Positions 12,186-22,440 of a stretch of 64,000 nucleotides of DNA are shown here, piece by piece. Position 1 is the first letter of the stretch; every line of letters starts with the position of its first letter. The translations under genes and the position numbers were made by a program. The notes under the pieces are model-generated. The model had not been told where the DNA came from, ran no database searches, and worked only from the letters and a program-made list of their open reading frames with translations. Source of the DNA: Phoronis australis (taxonomy: Eukaryota; Phoronida; Phoronidae); assembly GCA_002633005.1 (NCBI GenBank), contig NMRA01000324.1:314624-378623 (forward strand). The letters run 5' to 3'.

Positions 12186-12345
12186 TCAATGGAAATGCAT
12201 AAAGCACACACACGGGGCGTGAGGCTTCGGCATCCACAAACTTTGTGTCACCGGGTTAATCATTTTGACCGCAATTCTCCACGCCTGTAGTAACTTTGGG
12301 TCTTTTGGTAATTTCGGAACACACGCAGAATTGCACTCGGGAAAA
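12186..12345 (-). pseudogene. THAP-domain fragment
   Basis: The minus-strand frame contains VPKLPKDPKLLQAWRIAV and then VCFMHF. This corresponds to the central 'hPKDPxLxxxW' stretch and the Cys-X2-His-Phe end of a THAP domain. The N-terminal Cys pair is not in the same frame, though a lone Cys (NSACV) precedes. The frame ends one residue after HF, so the AVPTA box is absent or displaced. It is read as a broken THAP exon; a chance match is possible but the motif spacing is right. Confidence 0.45.
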
Positions 12346-14240
12346 ATAGCAATGAAAAGGCTTATTGCGACGACGTATTTTGATAACAATTACGTTTTTT
12401 TACCAGCTGTTTAGATGTAGTCACCGAAGCATGCGCAATTCAATCACCACTAGTACAGCAGTGACACCACGTCAAATAGCCCCATTGAACTGATAAATCA
12501 TGTCAGTTTTGGTCAACAGTCGAACTGACATTGTGCACATATTGTTTTTAACCACAATATCTTTACTTTTACGGTTTCGTTCATTACATATTATAACAGT
12601 CGCTTGCACGCACAGAGTACTGTTTTTCCTGGGTTTTCTTCAATTTTATTCTTATTCTTATTCTTCTTATTTTTCTTTACTCTGCGCGTGTAAGCGCAGA
12701 CTACTGTTGTTCCTGGGTTTTCTTCAATTCCATTCTTATTCTTCTTCTGATTCTTATTCTTTTTCCGACCAACTTTGACACTTATTAACTCCATAATGGT
12801 TGAAACATTTCATAAATTTTGATTCATTATATACGCATATTCCATAATGCATCGGAAGAGGTCATTTGGTTCAAATGTCATGTAACTTTAAAAATGCTAC
12901 TCCTTCATTTTAAAACCTATTCTTTTCAAATTCGGTACACAGGTATAAAACAATATAAAAAATTACTTTTTTAAGTAATCGGGTCATCCAATCAGGCTAA
13001 ACAGGGCAAAGATCCTTAGGTGCAAACTGACATTGTTAACTAGACACTCCGAGATCACAAGTCTGATTGGTACGTCTAATTACATTCCAAATACAAAGTT
13101 CCAGGTCAGTTTATGCAACCGTGGGGTCATAAGGTGCATTTTTCTTCTGAAAGTTTGACCTTTTCATTCATGAAGTATTCTGATGTGTCAGCCGTGACAA
13201 CAGTGATTCTCAGCATTAAATATACTTTTCACGGACTTTGCAATGGTTCTACTAAAAGGGCTTTTTATTGCACTGGATAGGGTCAATTAGTGCAAAGATC
13301 ATGTACATTTCTCAAGGAATTATCTTCCTGTCCAGCACATTGGTGTAAACCCACATGCCAAAGAAATACCGTACTTTACTAAGCAATAGGATTATCCTAT
13401 CTGAGAAAATAGGTAAAAGGTTAATATGTGCAAACTAAAATGTTGAGCTAGACACTTGAAATTGACAGGTCTGATCGGCGCACGTAATTCAATTTGGAAT
13501 CCAAAGTCTCAGGTCATTTAGTGTAAACATGGGTTTCATTAGGTGCATTTTTCTTCTGAAAATTTGACCTTTTCAATCAACAAGTATTCTGATGTGTCAG
13601 CCGTTAGACAACTGTGATTCTAAGCAATAAACACATTCTTTATTGGCTTTGCAATAATTCTCCTTGAGACGCTTATATTGCACTGGATAGGGTCAATTTG
13701 TATTAACCACACTTTTAATCGAGTTAACAATTACTCCCTCATCATGGTTCATAATGCACCGGAAGAGGTCAATTGGTGGAAAGGTCATCAAAAATTAATA
13801 TGTAACTTCTTGTACAGAATTCCTTTTCATATTGGTAAACGGGTTGCTATCAGTAACTTGCCACAATAGTTCCTGTATTACGCACGCGCAGATTCCGTTA
13901 TTACAAGCGCAGAATTTTACTGTTCTACGTATTTTATCTTCTTATTCTTCTAATTGATATTATTATTATTGTTATTATTCCTTCCTTTTCATATTGTTAT
14001 TAGTCCTACATTCAATCATTTAGAACAATAATATTCATTGTGATTGATAAATAGTTAAGGGATTTATATTGATAATATTTTTCGACCCTAAATGCACTAG
14101 GATGACCTGAAAAGAGTCAATTAGTGCATCTTCTACAGTTTTTTAGATAGACTCTTCGAATTTTGTGAACAAGGAGGGACTAAAGAAGTGTATCAGGAAT
14201 TTACACGGATTCCCAATCGGACCAAGGGAACCGAGTTTCC

Positions 14241-14253
14241 GGGTCAAAGGTCA
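14241..14253 (+). promoter_or_regulatory. DR1 nuclear-receptor-like site GGGTCAAAGGTCA
   Basis: Two half-sites (GGGTCA, AGGTCA) are separated by one base, matching the DR1 consensus bound by RXR/HNF4-type receptors. It is embedded in the repeat field; function is inferred only. Confidence 0.35.
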
Positions 14254-15087
14254 TTAAGTGCAAAAGTGATTTTTGAGCAAGACCTTTCATAATCATGCGT
14301 ATGATTTCCATTCATAAAGGAAGTTTAGTCACAAACTCTGGGGTCATTGGGTGTAACTTTGGGGTCATTTATTGCCATTTTCTGTTAAATTTAAGACTTT
14401 TTAAATCAGGTTGTAGTTAATTGATGCATTACTGAGAGCGTTCAAATTCATGGTGGTTCAACCAATTGCCGATCGAATTTTTTTGATCCCATGGATTTGA
14501 CTCAGAATGCACCGGGTTGCCCCAAAAATGATCAAGGAGTGCATTTCGTCGTATTACTTCTCCTTCTACAGGTTTTTAGATAGACTATTCGAATTTTGAT
14601 TGCAAGAAGGCACTAGAGATGTGCATCCCAAATTTTAGGGTCATTAGGTGCAACTGCTGGGTCATTAAGTGCAGTTTTATTTTGATATTTTAACTTTTCA
14701 CACTTGCTCTTTCATAGTTACCAGGGACATCTCTCTCTTTCACACAACAGAAGTAACTTCTATGCAATGCAATGCGCATAGTACTTTTGTTCCTGGGTTT
14801 TCTTCAATTGTATTCTTCTTATCCTTCTTATTCTTCTTATTCTTCAGATACAGCCTTTAATTTCAGCATATGACATTTGACAGTACATAAATTTTGATTC
14901 GTTATATAATCATATTCCATAATGCACCGAAAGAGGTCATTTGGTGCAAAGGTCAGGTGATTTTCAAAATGCTACTCCTTCTTTATTTTCAAAGCTATTC
15001 TTTTCAAATTCAGTACACAGGTATAAGTCAATCAGGCAATTTAAAAATTACTTTTCTAAGTAATCAGGTCATCCAATCAGATTAAAC

Positions 15088-15100
15088 AGGTCAAAGGTCA
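15088..15100 (+). promoter_or_regulatory. Perfect DR1 nuclear-receptor-like site AGGTCAAAGGTCA
   Basis: An exact DR1 match lies within a repeat unit. The homologous unit near 13005-13020 carries a decayed version (GGGCAAAGATCC). No gene start is visible nearby. Confidence 0.4.
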
Positions 15101-15289
15101 TTAGGTATAAACTAAAATTTTGAGCTAGACACATCAAATTCACAGGTCTGATGGCACAGGTAATTCAATTTGGAATCCAATGTTTCAGGTATTTTAGTGC
15201 AAACATGGGGTCATTATGTACATTTTTCTTCTGAAAATTTGACCTTTTCATTCTCCATAATGCACCGGAAGAGGTCAATTAGTGGAAAG

Positions 15290-16186
15290 TGTCAGATGAT
15301 TGACTGTGGGTTTGTTTAAAAGGTAGCTATGCCTTGAGATTGTGCGTAAATGGAGAGTGGATAATCAACTCCAGTAATTAATTTATTATATGATAACCCC
15401 TAATTAGACAAATGAAACCTATTGTTAATTAAGTAATCAACTACAAAGAGTAAATACGCTAGCGACCTCTTTAAAGATTACTTTAATCAAACAACCAAAA
15501 CCATCAAATGCCTTATCTGCTATCCAAGCTAAGACTCTCCATTTGCTGGATGTCTGTCCTGTTGGTGAATCTTCGAACTACACACACTGTATAGCGACAG
15601 GGTACTTGCTGATCACCGTCTCTGGTGATCCAACACTTGCAGGAAATGTTTTCTACCCGCGATTCTTCTTGCTGGTCACAGTCTCTGGCTCATGACGCAA
15701 CACTTCAGGTAGTATCTTACTACCCACGATGCAAGTGAAAAGCTTTTAGTTAACTTCCTGTCGGTTAACCCTTGCCCTTGCCAAGATTCTTTCTAGAATC
15801 TTCCACGAGACGGCTCTGTCGTACAATTGCTTCTGTACACCGTAGCAAGTCTTTATGCTTCGACTACTATAGCACCTCTAATTATCTTGTTGATTTCAGC
15901 CCATAATATAACATTCTACTTATTTAGTGATTGGCTAATAAAAACTACATGATCACATCCACTCGTATTATTGGCTGTTACAATTTGTTCTCAGAATATT
16001 CTAGAATCTCCAGAGTACTTTGACCCCAGAACTCAAAGTTGTAAACACCATCTAAAAATAGATGTTGGCGTTAAAATACATGTCAACAAGTCTGACCCCA
16101 TGATTTAATAGTACATATGCACACATTTTGCGCAACTTAAAATGGTTCTATTCTTACTAGTTACTTAATCAATATTTATTCTGACT
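15290..16186 (-). mobile_element. Solo LTR of the Gmr1-like family, 5-bp target duplication
   Basis: The insert is 897 bp and flanked by GAAAG at 15285-15289 and 16187-16191. The outer ends are TGTCAGA (plus-strand left) and TTCTGACT (right), forming a 7-base inverted terminus with one mismatch. It matches the LTR pieces at 4340-4810 and 38980-39221, and is the only full-length copy here. It interrupts one unit of the GGTCA-rich repeats: the sequence before (AGTGGAAAG) and after (GAAAGGTCATCAAAA) rejoins as at 13772-13785. A solo LTR is the usual product of LTR-LTR recombination. Confidence 0.85.
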
Positions 16187-16330
16187 GAAAGGTCATCAAA
16201 ATATTAACATGTAATTTCTACTACAATTTTAAAGAATTCCTTTCATACATGTATTGGTAAACGGGTTGCTGTCAGTAACTTCCCAAAAAATTTCCACTAA
16301 TCCGCACGCGCAGAGTCAATTATTGTCGTG
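16187..16330. repeat. Right part of the repeat unit split by the solo LTR
   Basis: The GGTCATCAAAATATTAACATG block and the ATTGGTAAACGGGTTGCT block match 13782-13850, continuing the unit interrupted at 15289. Confidence 0.7.
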
Positions 16331-16369
16331 CCGTGACAATAATCTTTTTAGTTAGTTCTTTACAATTCA

Positions 16370-16548
16370 AGGCTTCGCAGCATTGATCGTAGCGTAGAAT
16401 GACCATTAAGCAGGACAGTATGTTTGAGTAGGCTTGTGAGCTTACGGTCTACTTTATTAGAGTAATTATCTCGAACGAGACTGAAGTCTACCGTCGCACC
16501 GAAAGCTATTTGCGCCGGTAGGTACATGTAAAAACCTGCATCCATCAC
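16370..16548 (+). mobile_element. LTR 3'-part fragment related to 47566-47750
   Basis: It shares AAGGCTTCGCAGCATTG, TTTGAGTAGGCTTGTGA, the CGAAC-AG-CTGAAGTC block, GAAAGCTATT and GCCGGT with the LTR ending at 47718. No internal region follows, so it is a relic. A minus-strand 62-codon frame over it is chance. Confidence 0.65.
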
Positions 16549-16655
16549 ACACGAAGGAAAGTGACCACTGCTGCACTCTTTACAGTTACTGAAGGTCAGT
16601 TAGTTACTTTTTTGTTCATTTTAGGATTTTTTGCATGAAGAGCATACTAAATTGA

Positions 16656-16956
16656 AAAAATGAAAATGGTTGCAATTCCATTGATGAAAGCGCACATGCA
16701 GAAATCCGGAACATGAATTTCAAGGGCTTTCATGGCTCACCCATCAAAAGAGAAACATGCATGGAAATTTGTGGCCGTCATTGGTTTGCCTATGTTGGTG
16801 TTCATAACGGTGACACGTGCTGGTGTGGCAGTGAACTTCAGAACATGGAAAACATACCGCTTGCGCAGTGTGAAAAAGTGAGGTGTTCTGGAGACAGCAG
16901 TCATTTCTGCGGATCTAATTCATCCATGTACATCATGCGAACAAATCACATTATAT
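16656..16956 (+). pseudogene. WSC-domain exon, decayed locus
   Basis: The frame encodes a WSC carbohydrate-binding-type domain. It has an early Cys (ENGC), CMEICG, a YVGVHNGDTCWCG core, then CEKVRCSGDSSHFCG and a short MYIMRTNH tail, giving the full cysteine pattern. A donor T|GTAACC at 16956/16957 ends it in phase 1, as in the minus-strand exon at 26456-26767. A stop (TGA, 16653-16655) immediately precedes it in frame with no splice acceptor in between, so its 5' side is damaged or a boundary is unusual. WSC modules occur in secreted or membrane-anchored animal proteins. The following exon is clearly broken, so the locus is called a pseudogene. Confidence 0.75.
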
Positions 16957-17402
16957 GTAACCTGTCTTAATAAGTCGATCACTCTACGTCACAAGTGATG
17001 AAAAGGCAATGGTGAAAGATAGCAGAAAATTTCAACAGTCTCAGTGTCTAGGCTCTTTCAAGCAATCCTGGTACCGTATTTTGTTTCCGTTTAGATGTTT
17101 AACAATCCAAGTACAGAAGATGCAACAATATAGACATCTGCAAAACTTGCCCCACCAAAAACGTATTTTCAAATGAATTGAAACTTTTAGACTTCGAATT
17201 TTATGTTTTACTGATCCACATTTCTTGATGTCTGTTTGCTCTTGATAATTCTGACAACAGAGTAGACAGGGTACTGTATTTTGGATATTTCGGGACCTAT
17301 GGTAAATTATATCATATGTTCAACGGATTTTGACGTTTGGGTTTACAGATCATGTTTTCATACTTTTTTTCAATAACCTGACGATTCGTTTGGTATTTTC
17401 AG

Positions 17403-17700
17403 ACAATCAAAAAGACGGGTAAATGTTGGAAAAGACCTCGAATGGACTACTCACTAAATAGGTTTTACAAAGGGGAAAGGAATTCAAAGGTGGACTGCAG
17501 AAGCATATGCGGGTCATTTAGATTAAAGGTGGCTGTTGTGGCCAATGGTGATTCCTGACTGTGTAGAGACAGCTTTTGGATTCCGAAGTTATGCTATCAA
17601 GAAAGTGTTGGGTACGATGCAGTGGCAACAAGCACGACACATGTGGAGGAGAACTTGATTTGTTTGTAATGAGTTCTTTCATACCAGGTAAAATATTACC
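17403..17700 (+). pseudogene. Second WSC exon with stop and frameshift
   Basis: After an acceptor (TTGGTATTTTCAG) the frame reads CWKRPR..., then CRSICG and VAVVANGDS. A TGA at 17556-17558 falls where the WSC consensus has the first Cys of the C-x-C core. The domain continues after a frame change as RKCWVRCSGNKHDTCGG (from 17576). Acceptor phase 0 does not fit the phase-1 donor of the previous exon, implying another indel. These lesions mark a dead WSC copy. Confidence 0.75.
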
Positions 17701-20667
17701 AGTGACAAGTAATGTAATTATTGATCACTGCACGACGGATACGCATAATCCTTGTAAAATTAAGGCAGGTATTCGCATACGGCAAGTGTTCGTTGACTTT
17801 GAAAAAATTGACCCCGCGGCGACAACTTTTGCCACGCGTTTGGTAGGTAGAGCAATTTGCGCTCAAACATCTTGCTCCGTGTCCAATATATGTCTAAAAA
17901 CGAAACTGGGGCCAGGGCGAAAAGGGGTCTATCTACTTGTGCAATGACCTACATACGAGATGTGTGTCTCTGCAACTCCCGCTTTTTTTGAAAACCTGTG
18001 CATGTGCATGACTTTCAGTTTACAGGCCCTCATCACCGAATAAACGCCGGTGCATTGATATTCCTGAAAATTTTCATTTTCAAAATCCACTCCCACGGGC
18101 TTATCTACTCAAAAACCCGGGAACTCACTCTATTCTCAGATGGAGTCAAAGCTTTTAAAAAACTGGCGGTTAAGTTGGAAATGGTTATCAACCCCCTACC
18201 GTAAGGTTTGAGTAGATTGCATTTTTGATAAACACTGCTGCCATTCATGTTTTCTACCTTTTGCAACCCTGTCTCAAGGAGATGTTGACAATTTTTGTTT
18301 TGCAGCAGGTAAACACAATTGTACGCGGTAACCGCGTCATGTTATTTCCACAAAAATCTGAAAACTCCTCGCCAGCTTTTGTGCCATATAAATTGCAAGA
18401 ATTTTGACCACTTATCGAGTAAATCCACCCTTAAACATGTATAGATGCAAAACCGTCAAAATAAACTTCAACAAATGTTCTGCGAAATTGCTATTTAATA
18501 GCGATAAACGTTCGAATAAAGTTCCAAGCAATTCAGGCGAGACCATAATCCAGAATTTACTAATTTGGCAGAGTTCTGACGAATTTTATTTGAAATTTAC
18601 TATGTGAAGAAAGACCCATTCGAAGGTGGACACGTTTGTCGACACTCAGATTAAATGACTGCAGTACCAGTGGATCTATTCGAAGATCAGGCATATACAA
18701 AAGAGTAAAAGTTACCATGGAGCACGTGTAGAATTACATTTTGGGACGATACCTGAATTGTAGTATTAGCTTTAACACGTCCTTAATATTATGGGATCGC
18801 AACAGAAATCCAGATGCGTTTATTAACCATTTACCATACAATTACATTATTTCAGTTGAAAATTGACCTCTCAGTTCAGCTTGAGCTTGGCAATGCAGTA
18901 GTAAAGTTATACAAACTAGAAACGGACTCTCCGTCTCAGAAAACATTAAAATTTACACACGTTTTATCATCTTGTTTGGCAATTTATCGTCAGAGGCTGT
19001 AGTCGGTCTTGAAAGGCACGTAAAAGCCGGAATATTAATAATGTCCGAGGTGATAAGGCTTCACAAACTTCTGTTTGACGTTTTTTTTGATCCATTGTAA
19101 TCTGTGTAGTGACGAAAAGTCTTCCTGTCGGAATGGATATCATTTACGTGCCTAGTACACGTCACTTTGCAAATAGATGTTCTGTCATTTGGAATATCGT
19201 CTCAATCTCAGCGGACACTAGGGAGCCAGACCACTTGTCTTCCAGTCGTTGCTGGGGTCAGTACCCCATATCAACTGCATTTTATTTAGTTATGTGTATC
19301 TCAGTACTTCGTAGCGTCTGTCATGCTACGAGCCTGACAGTCTTCACATTAGCAAAACTAGGAAAATGGAGAGCGTAATTGCAAGAGCCCAGCCCGAAAG
19401 CAACTGAAGAACAGATTTTTTTACTATGATAGGGTGCATCAAGCCAAAGGATGAGGCCAATTACGATATTCTAGATGACCCCTTTAGAAGATGGACGTAT
19501 ATTGGGACCCCATGTAATTGTCAGGGGTGCATGTCAAAAGGCAGACCAACAGTGTCGATCCTGCATTAATGTAGGGCGTCGTAAAACGGTTGCCCCGTAT
19601 ATTTGTACAGCCCTCTATCGGCCATAAAACAGGGCTTGCTATACTGTACAGGGCCTTGTTCTGTGGCTGCCTTTGAGCGGGGAATCTCATTTTAATATCG
19701 ATTTTATTGCTCTTTGGACGAATTCGCGCAGAGCCCATATCAATATAGGTGGCCCCATTTTTCAAGCCGGGAATTAAATTTATTACGTAAGTCATTTTAA
19801 GAAGTATGTCGCTTTAAACTGTTACCTGTTTCAACCAAGACATTCACAGGATTTTTAATGTACAGAACAGGCTACAGCATCGGTGTTGACTCTGTACACG
19901 AATTGTCTTTTTAAGCACAGGATGTTCTACTAAAACCTGATCTGTAGAGCGTAATTCGTCGTCATAGAAATGTTTTCAAATCAATCGTTTCAAAAGACAA
20001 TAAAGGGCCGAGATTTGTGGAGGGCTGTTACACAAGTGGAAGCGTGTTTTTGATGGCATTTAAAGACGTTGAAAGGATTTCCAGTATGATATCGAAAACT
20101 TCGATGACTAAAACTGTTCGCCAGTCATTTTTCAAACAGAAAGAAGGCCGCTTTCTGGTGTAATTAAAGGAGACGAATGAGTCTGCGGTCAATCGATTAA
20201 CCTTCCACGCGTCTACCTTACGGGTGACGTAGAATTCAAACGACACTGCACGGGGAAGTACATGTATGGAGAGTATTGTGGGGGAGTGCACGGCATTTAT
20301 ATTATGACTTGAACTACTAAAGGACGCCTCAGAACTGACATGTCCTAAAGTTTTTTGTCGGTCTTAATCTCTATGGACAACATATTGCTACGTCAAACAC
20401 GGAACTCATGACCTCCGGATCCTAACAGTGTTGTATTTGATCAACCTAAGCAAATGAAATTGTTTATAGAAGTTTTGTTTCATGATTTTCTTCTATCAAT
20501 CCAATGAGTTTTTTCTGGTAATTCTCTTCTTTTGCACAGAGTCTTGTCTTGATCATAGCAAGGAATGTAGTAGAATATGGGAGTTCACTTTTGAGTTACC
20601 TGTTACCGCTATTACTAGCGCTGCCAAGTGATGAACAAGCAACGGTCAACCGGGAAGCACCAAAACA
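17701..20667. other. No recognised gene
   Basis: This is mostly AT-rich sequence with scattered frames below 105 codons (for example 19484-19795 minus, 19109-19378 plus) lacking domain or splice support. The frame 17576-17947 runs past the WSC remnant but has no further recognised domain. Confidence 0.35.
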
Positions 20668-20765
20668 ATGGGGAAGGACGCATTTTGCAGTGCGAGAAAA
20701 TGCACTAATTCATTCAAGAAAACGCCAGACATGTCACTGTTTAGGTTTCATTAGGATCCGGAAAG
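20668..20765 (+). pseudogene. THAP pseudogene exon 1
   Basis: An ATG at 20668 opens a THAP N-terminus: FCSARKC gives the Cys-X4-Cys pair, followed by KKTPDMSLFRFH and DPER. A TAG at 20752-20754 lies where the family has Lys in the 'hPKDPE' stretch. The exon ends at a strong donor (GAAAG|GTAAGT, 20765/20766) in phase 2. The exon layout is that of a THAP gene, but the stop disables it. Confidence 0.75.
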
Positions 20766-21349
20766 GTAAGTATTATCTGTTATTCAATACTATGATACAA
20801 TGTCTTTCATTTTTATGTTCTGTTCACGGTCGTTATACAAGTCGATCGCTGTTCCGGTGCCACTGTCTGTTGTCTGAAATGTAGGCTAAGCCTATTGGGC
20901 AGCCGGCTGAAGGACTATGATTAACGTACGATGTGATGGTCAGCTTTCTGGACACTTGCAGTCCATCTATTCCAAATCAAAATGTCACCCGAATGATCGT
21001 AGGAATAATTTTAGGAAAGCATACCCATGGCCATGGGTGAATATGAATCATCGTGATGACACGGCCATGGCACAATCACAACAACAGGGCCTCAAGTCTT
21101 TCATAAGTCAGATTACCAAAAAACTGTGGGTCTCGGTGAAAAATTGTACAGCCCTTAAAATATCCGTGGATCGACATTTGAGTCCTAGTTTTTTTAGTTG
21201 ACTCCAAGACGCTTTTCTTTCTATCACTATCACAGTAAGACAGGACTTCTGTATTGTAGTGTAGTTTATTGTAGGCTACATGTACCAGTCTTCTGTAAAC
21301 CTACTGAGTATGAGGTTTCTTCCTAAGCCTCTCATGTATTTCCCTTCAG
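20766..21349 (+). other. Intron of the THAP pseudogene
   Basis: The intron has a GTAAGT donor and a CTCATGTATTTCCCTTCAG acceptor. A 94-codon frame inside (20917-21201) has no domain. Confidence 0.6.
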
Positions 21350-21691
21350 GTGCAAGCGCTGAGAGCCGACCTTACGAATAGAGATGCAAGCTACTTATCC
21401 AAGAACTGCATCTTATGCGCTCATCGCTTCGAGGAGTCCATGTTCATGAATGAAGAACAAGCTGGTATTGCATACATTGCCCGAGCAGTATTTGATGTCC
21501 CAAATCCACCAAAAATGAATATGTCGAAAAGTTTTCCGGAAATTATGTTACAGCTGTGGGATAGGTTTTTTTGCATTTCTGATTATCGTCTCACAAAGCA
21601 AGTACTGGAACATCACGTGTACAATAAGTCAAAAGCTGGTTTTCGTATTTTACTAAGGTTGATCAGATTGAAACATTTTATGAATGGTTAG
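21350..21691 (+). pseudogene. THAP pseudogene exon 2
   Basis: In the spliced phase the exon starts Arg-Cys-Lys-Arg and hits TGA at 21360-21362. The THAP C-terminal half resumes in another frame: RADLTNRDASYLSKNCILCA, then FEESMFMNEEQ, then AVFDVPNPPK (an AVPTA-box-like position). A small deletion near 21360 explains the shift. In the zinc-ligand segment ILCAHRFEE the residue at Cys+3 is Arg (CGC) where the C-X2-His-Phe pattern expects His. Exon 1 stop, frame loss and ligand loss agree that the gene is dead. The frame runs about 55 residues further without a recognised domain. Confidence 0.75.
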
Positions 21692-22204
21692 CCTGTGATT
21701 TGAAGAGAAAAAAGTGAAACTGATGGGTTTTTTAGAGTCCGAATGGTGGGCTGGCATTTTTTAAACCCAAGCTATCCGTATCATTTTGCTTCTCAATGAC
21801 AAACACCTGTGTGAGTAAATTAGTTTTCAGTTTTATTAATAACGCATTTCCTTGGCAAAAAGAGCTGTTGTTTAATAGTGAATTAATAGAAAGTTAGACG
21901 GTTGGTTAGATTTTCTTGCTGTAATGATGTATGTGTTGCCTATTTTGTACGTTTTTGGAGATTGTGATTAATTTAAACCCAGTTGTGGCTAGGTAACAAA
22001 TATGATCTTGAGGTCTAAATTTAGCTTACTTGAAAAATTTCCTGTTATTGATAATATGAACAGTGGGTATATAAAATAAAATTTTAGTTTTATCATCCAA
22101 GTCTTTTTATATCAGTTTTGCATGGAGTTGTGTGGCTAGTGAATACTTTGTTTGCTGTTCAGTACCTTTCAAATTTTTGTCATGACATTTTGAGCTTAGA
22201 CTAG
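21692..22204. other. AT-rich spacer, no gene seen
   Basis: Possible 3' flank of the THAP pseudogene. AATAAAATTTT occurs near 22074-22086, but no transcript end can be shown. Confidence 0.3.
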
Positions 22205-22440
22205 TTATCGGTGATGATATACTCAATGTTGGGGGCTCGAATTCCTGAAGATTTAGACCTTTTGCTAAGAAATGAGTGGGCGGGCAAAAAACACGGGACC
22301 ACGACTGTGAATTCCACGTTTGCGCTTCTTTAGTGGACTTTTGTCCCATTTTCTCATACTTTTTGTCTCTCGGGGCGGATCTTTTTATTCGATCACCCCG
22401 AGTTCCCCTGGTTGCGCGCGTGGGAGAGTGAGATCGAGTT
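22205..22440. repeat. Interspersed repeat family B, copy 3
   Basis: It shares TTTAGTGGACTTTTGTCCCA...TTTTCTCAT...TTTTTGT and a terminal CCCCTGGTTGCGCGCGTG with the copy at 57101-57370. Confidence 0.5.

Larger units (their letters stand above)
12500..15289. repeat. Field of diverged GGTCA-rich repeat units
   Basis: Units of roughly 600 bp recur at about 12830-13270, 13430-13860 and 14920-15289. They share the blocks CCATAATGCACCGGAAGAGG, GGTACACAGGTATAA-like, AGTAATC(A/G)GGTCATCCAATCAG, TTCTTCTGAAAATTTGACC and GCACTGGATAGGGTCAATT. Interleaved are (TTCTTA)n-like tracts next to a GTTCCTGGGTTTTCTTCAAT block (12620-12770, 14780-14845). AGGTCA/TGACCT half-sites are frequent. The direct-repeat DR1 sites at 14241-14253 and 15088-15100 lie here. 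No coding sequence is recognised. Confidence 0.7.

Noticed and set aside
12591-12794. Lys/Asn-rich and Ser/Tyr/Phe-rich frames on opposite strands
   Set aside because: Products of the TTCTTATT-type simple tract.
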